From a virus, in IMG/VR virus record IMGVR_UViG_3300030085_003448, positions 1 to 32,394 of that record: DNA of 32,394 nucleotides, one strand, 5' to 3'. The translations under genes and the position numbers were made by a program. Positions 31,363-32,394 of this stretch are shown here, one piece after another (within the stretch, counting starts at the first letter, position 1; every line of letters begins with the position of its first letter). The notes under the pieces are model-generated. The model was not told the origin of the DNA and did no database searches. It worked only from the letters and a program-made list of their open reading frames with translations.

Positions 31363-31540
31363 TTTTCAATCCGTAGTTGTCCCTGGCCCAGCCGCTACCT
31401 TTGAGGGTGAAGTTAGTGGCACAGATTTTTCTCGTCATATCAGAAGAGCACTGCAAGCATTCAGGGCTTGGATCCCCAAATGCTTGCAGCACTTCTTTCT
31501 TTTCGCCGCACACTTCACAGACAAACTGATACAACGGCAT
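31346..31540 (-). CDS. FmdB-like zinc-ribbon protein
   Basis: 64 residues on the minus strand. MPLYQFVCEVCGEKKEVLQA has the FmdB opening (MP.Y.y.C..CG). A second Cys pair ECLQCSSD completes a C-x2-C/C-x2-C zinc ribbon, and FTLKGSGWARDNYG is the typical FmdB C-terminal motif. FmdB proteins are small putative regulatory proteins found in bacteria and in phages; function in phages is unknown. Its stop overlaps the hidden zinc-ribbon gene, and it starts six bases after the end of the 219-residue gene, so the two are probably co-transcribed leftward. Confidence 0.75.
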   Translation of the reverse strand: MPLYQFVCEVCGEKKEVLQAFGDPSPECLQCSSDMTRKICATNFTLKGSGWARDNYGLKNGKGD

Positions 31541-31545
31541 CGTAT

Positions 31546-32205
31546 TTAGTCGTTAAATACAACAGGCTCAGGCTCTACATCTACTTCTGGCGTTGTCTTC
31601 TCAGGAGTAACTGTAGTTTGCTTCGTTGCGTTTGATGCGAGTGCCCCGACAAGTTGCTTAATCATGTCCTTAAGATCAGAATCGTCTGTGTTCTTTGAAG
31701 ACAAGGCTTGAATGACTTCTTCTGGAATGGGACTGTTTGTCACATTCACAGTGGTGGTAACCGGAACTCCGTTCTGGTAGGAGAGTTCAGTCGCGTTTTC
31801 AATGTCGACGAACTTGACTACAAAAAAGACTTGCTCAATGTTGTGGTCATCTTTTTCGATCTTCACGTCGTGATCGACGATTTCCCACGTTCCGTTTGGT
31901 TGACTGTTTCTGATGGTCTTAAGCATTCCATTAATGGCGCTGTTGACAATGTTTGTCCAACCATCCTCGGTAACCTTTCCTTGCAGCAAGTGAAGTCCCC
32001 AGTGGCAGTCTCCGAGACGGGTCCGAAACTCAGAGCATTCTTTAGCTTTAGCTTTCGAGATCTTTCGTTCGTCGACGACCTCGTTCAGCATGCGCAGAAA
32101 AATCGATGTCTGGTTGATGTACGAAACAGTGTTGTTTTTGCTAGCGGTCTCTGTACGGGCACCGAATGGATTGCGCGCTTTTTGTGCTTCATCGAAAAGA
32201 TTCAT
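31546..32205 (-). CDS. Unknown 219-residue protein
   Basis: 219 residues on the minus strand with CTGGAG seven bases before the ATG. The N-terminal half is helical: YINQTSIFLRMLNEVVDERK, LGDCHWGLHLLQGK, NIVNSAINGMLKTIRNSQ. A central beta part carries charge and hydrophobic alternation (VFFVVKFVDIENATE). The C-terminus is a disordered, acidic Thr/Pro/Glu tail (VTPEKTTPEVDVEPEPVV). No signal peptide, membrane helix or enzyme motif was seen. I do not recognise it. It lies between the HNH-like gene and FmdB, in one leftward cluster, and the mixed helix/strand design suggests a DNA- or RNA-associated accessory role only loosely. Confidence 0.5.
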   Translation of the reverse strand: MNLFDEAQKARNPFGARTETASKNNTVSYINQTSIFLRMLNEVVDERKISKAKAKECSEFRTRLGDCHWGLHLLQGKVTEDGWTNIVNSAINGMLKTIRNSQPNGTWEIVDHDVKIEKDDHNIEQVFFVVKFVDIENATELSYQNGVPVTTTVNVTNSPIPEEVIQALSSKNTDDSDLKDMIKQLVGALASNATKQTTVTPEKTTPEVDVEPEPVVFND

Positions 32206-32220
32206 TTTTAAACTCCAGGT

Positions 32221-32394
32221 TCACTTTCGTGATCTATTTTTTGATGCGCTTTCTACCTTCAGATTTTTGCGCGAATTGTTTTTTGGGTTTCCGTCTTTGT
32301 GGTGAACGTCTTTACCGTCACCTTTTTTAACTCGGCCCACCATTGCCATGATTCGGCGGGCGGCATTCCTGCCTGCCCGTCGCTTCTTCTGATC
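32221..32394 (-). CDS. HNH-like endonuclease, 5' end cut by window edge
   Basis: The minus-strand frame runs open from the right edge to TGA at 32221-32223 (57 codons visible). The end reads DVHHKDGNPKNNSRKNL, then KVESASKNRSRK. This is the classic HNH signature: a His-His pair, followed by an Asn cluster, NL and a basic NR end. Most of the N-terminal part is outside the window. Many phages carry small HNH proteins, some linked to packaging and others mobile; which applies here cannot be told. A possible internal start (MAMVGR, near 32349) would give a 42-residue form. Confidence 0.62.
   Translation of the reverse strand, partial: DQKKRRAGRNAARRIMAMVGRVKKGDGKDVHHKDGNPKNNSRKNLKVESASKNRSRK

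Noticed and set aside
31256-31549. Plus-strand frame opposite FmdB and the small zinc ribbon
   Set aside because: Two minus-strand frames with zinc-ribbon signatures occupy the same DNA; the plus frame shows no recognisable motif or ribosome site.
1-32394. tRNA genes, CRISPR arrays, insertion sequences
   Set aside because: No cloverleaf with a plausible anticodon, no regularly spaced short repeats, and no transposase or terminal inverted repeats were seen; gaps between genes are mostly too small to hold them.

Overview
The window is best read as part of the genome of an uncultured, short-tailed (podovirus-like) bacteriophage, probably environmental. I see a long, tightly packed run of plus-strand virion genes with no tape-measure protein, tail-tube sheath or host housekeeping genes. 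The order resembles the T7-like late region: a capsid-associated gene, a strong factor-independent terminator, an adaptor gene, a nozzle-like gene, internal or ejection proteins, then fibre and receptor-binding genes. Portal, major capsid, terminase and replication genes are not in the window. Family assignments come from reading the translations by eye, with no database search.

Layout. 66-503: small capsid-associated protein, followed by a terminator at 536-578. 589-4313: adaptor and nozzle-like proteins that share an embedded Ig/FN3-like segment. 4316-7104: three tandem paralogues, probably appendage or fibre proteins. 7126-20096: internal/ejection module of a glycine-zipper protein, a coiled-coil protein, a small trunk-like protein, a 1172-residue protein ending in an M23 peptidase, and a 2479-residue giant protein with glycine-rich membrane-like segments. 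20164-26616: surface, fibre and decoration genes, including a LamG-like protein, a repeat-built fibre, two pairs of tandem paralogues, a holin-like small protein and a basic protein with a histone-H1-like tail.

26726-29321 is a cluster of small membrane-anchored coiled-coil or Pro-rich proteins around a YkuD-like SxGC-motif protein. This is probably the lysis/envelope cassette. From 29.3 kb to the right edge the genes alternate in strand. A leftward pair resembling DUF2589 proteins ends at a structured convergent terminator. A rightward membrane/coiled-coil pair follows. A second leftward block holds a truncated HNH-like gene, an unknown 219-residue protein, an FmdB-like zinc ribbon, and an unusually small (37-codon) second zinc-ribbon gene that overlaps both neighbours.

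Coupling is tight throughout: ATGA or TAATG overlaps and adjacent stop/start codons are common, and no gap exceeds about 110 bases. The most notable points are the giant ejection-like protein, repeated use of tandem gene duplication, the DUF2589-like/zinc-ribbon strand-switching block, the H1-like tail, and several unannotated small ORFs and RNA structures.
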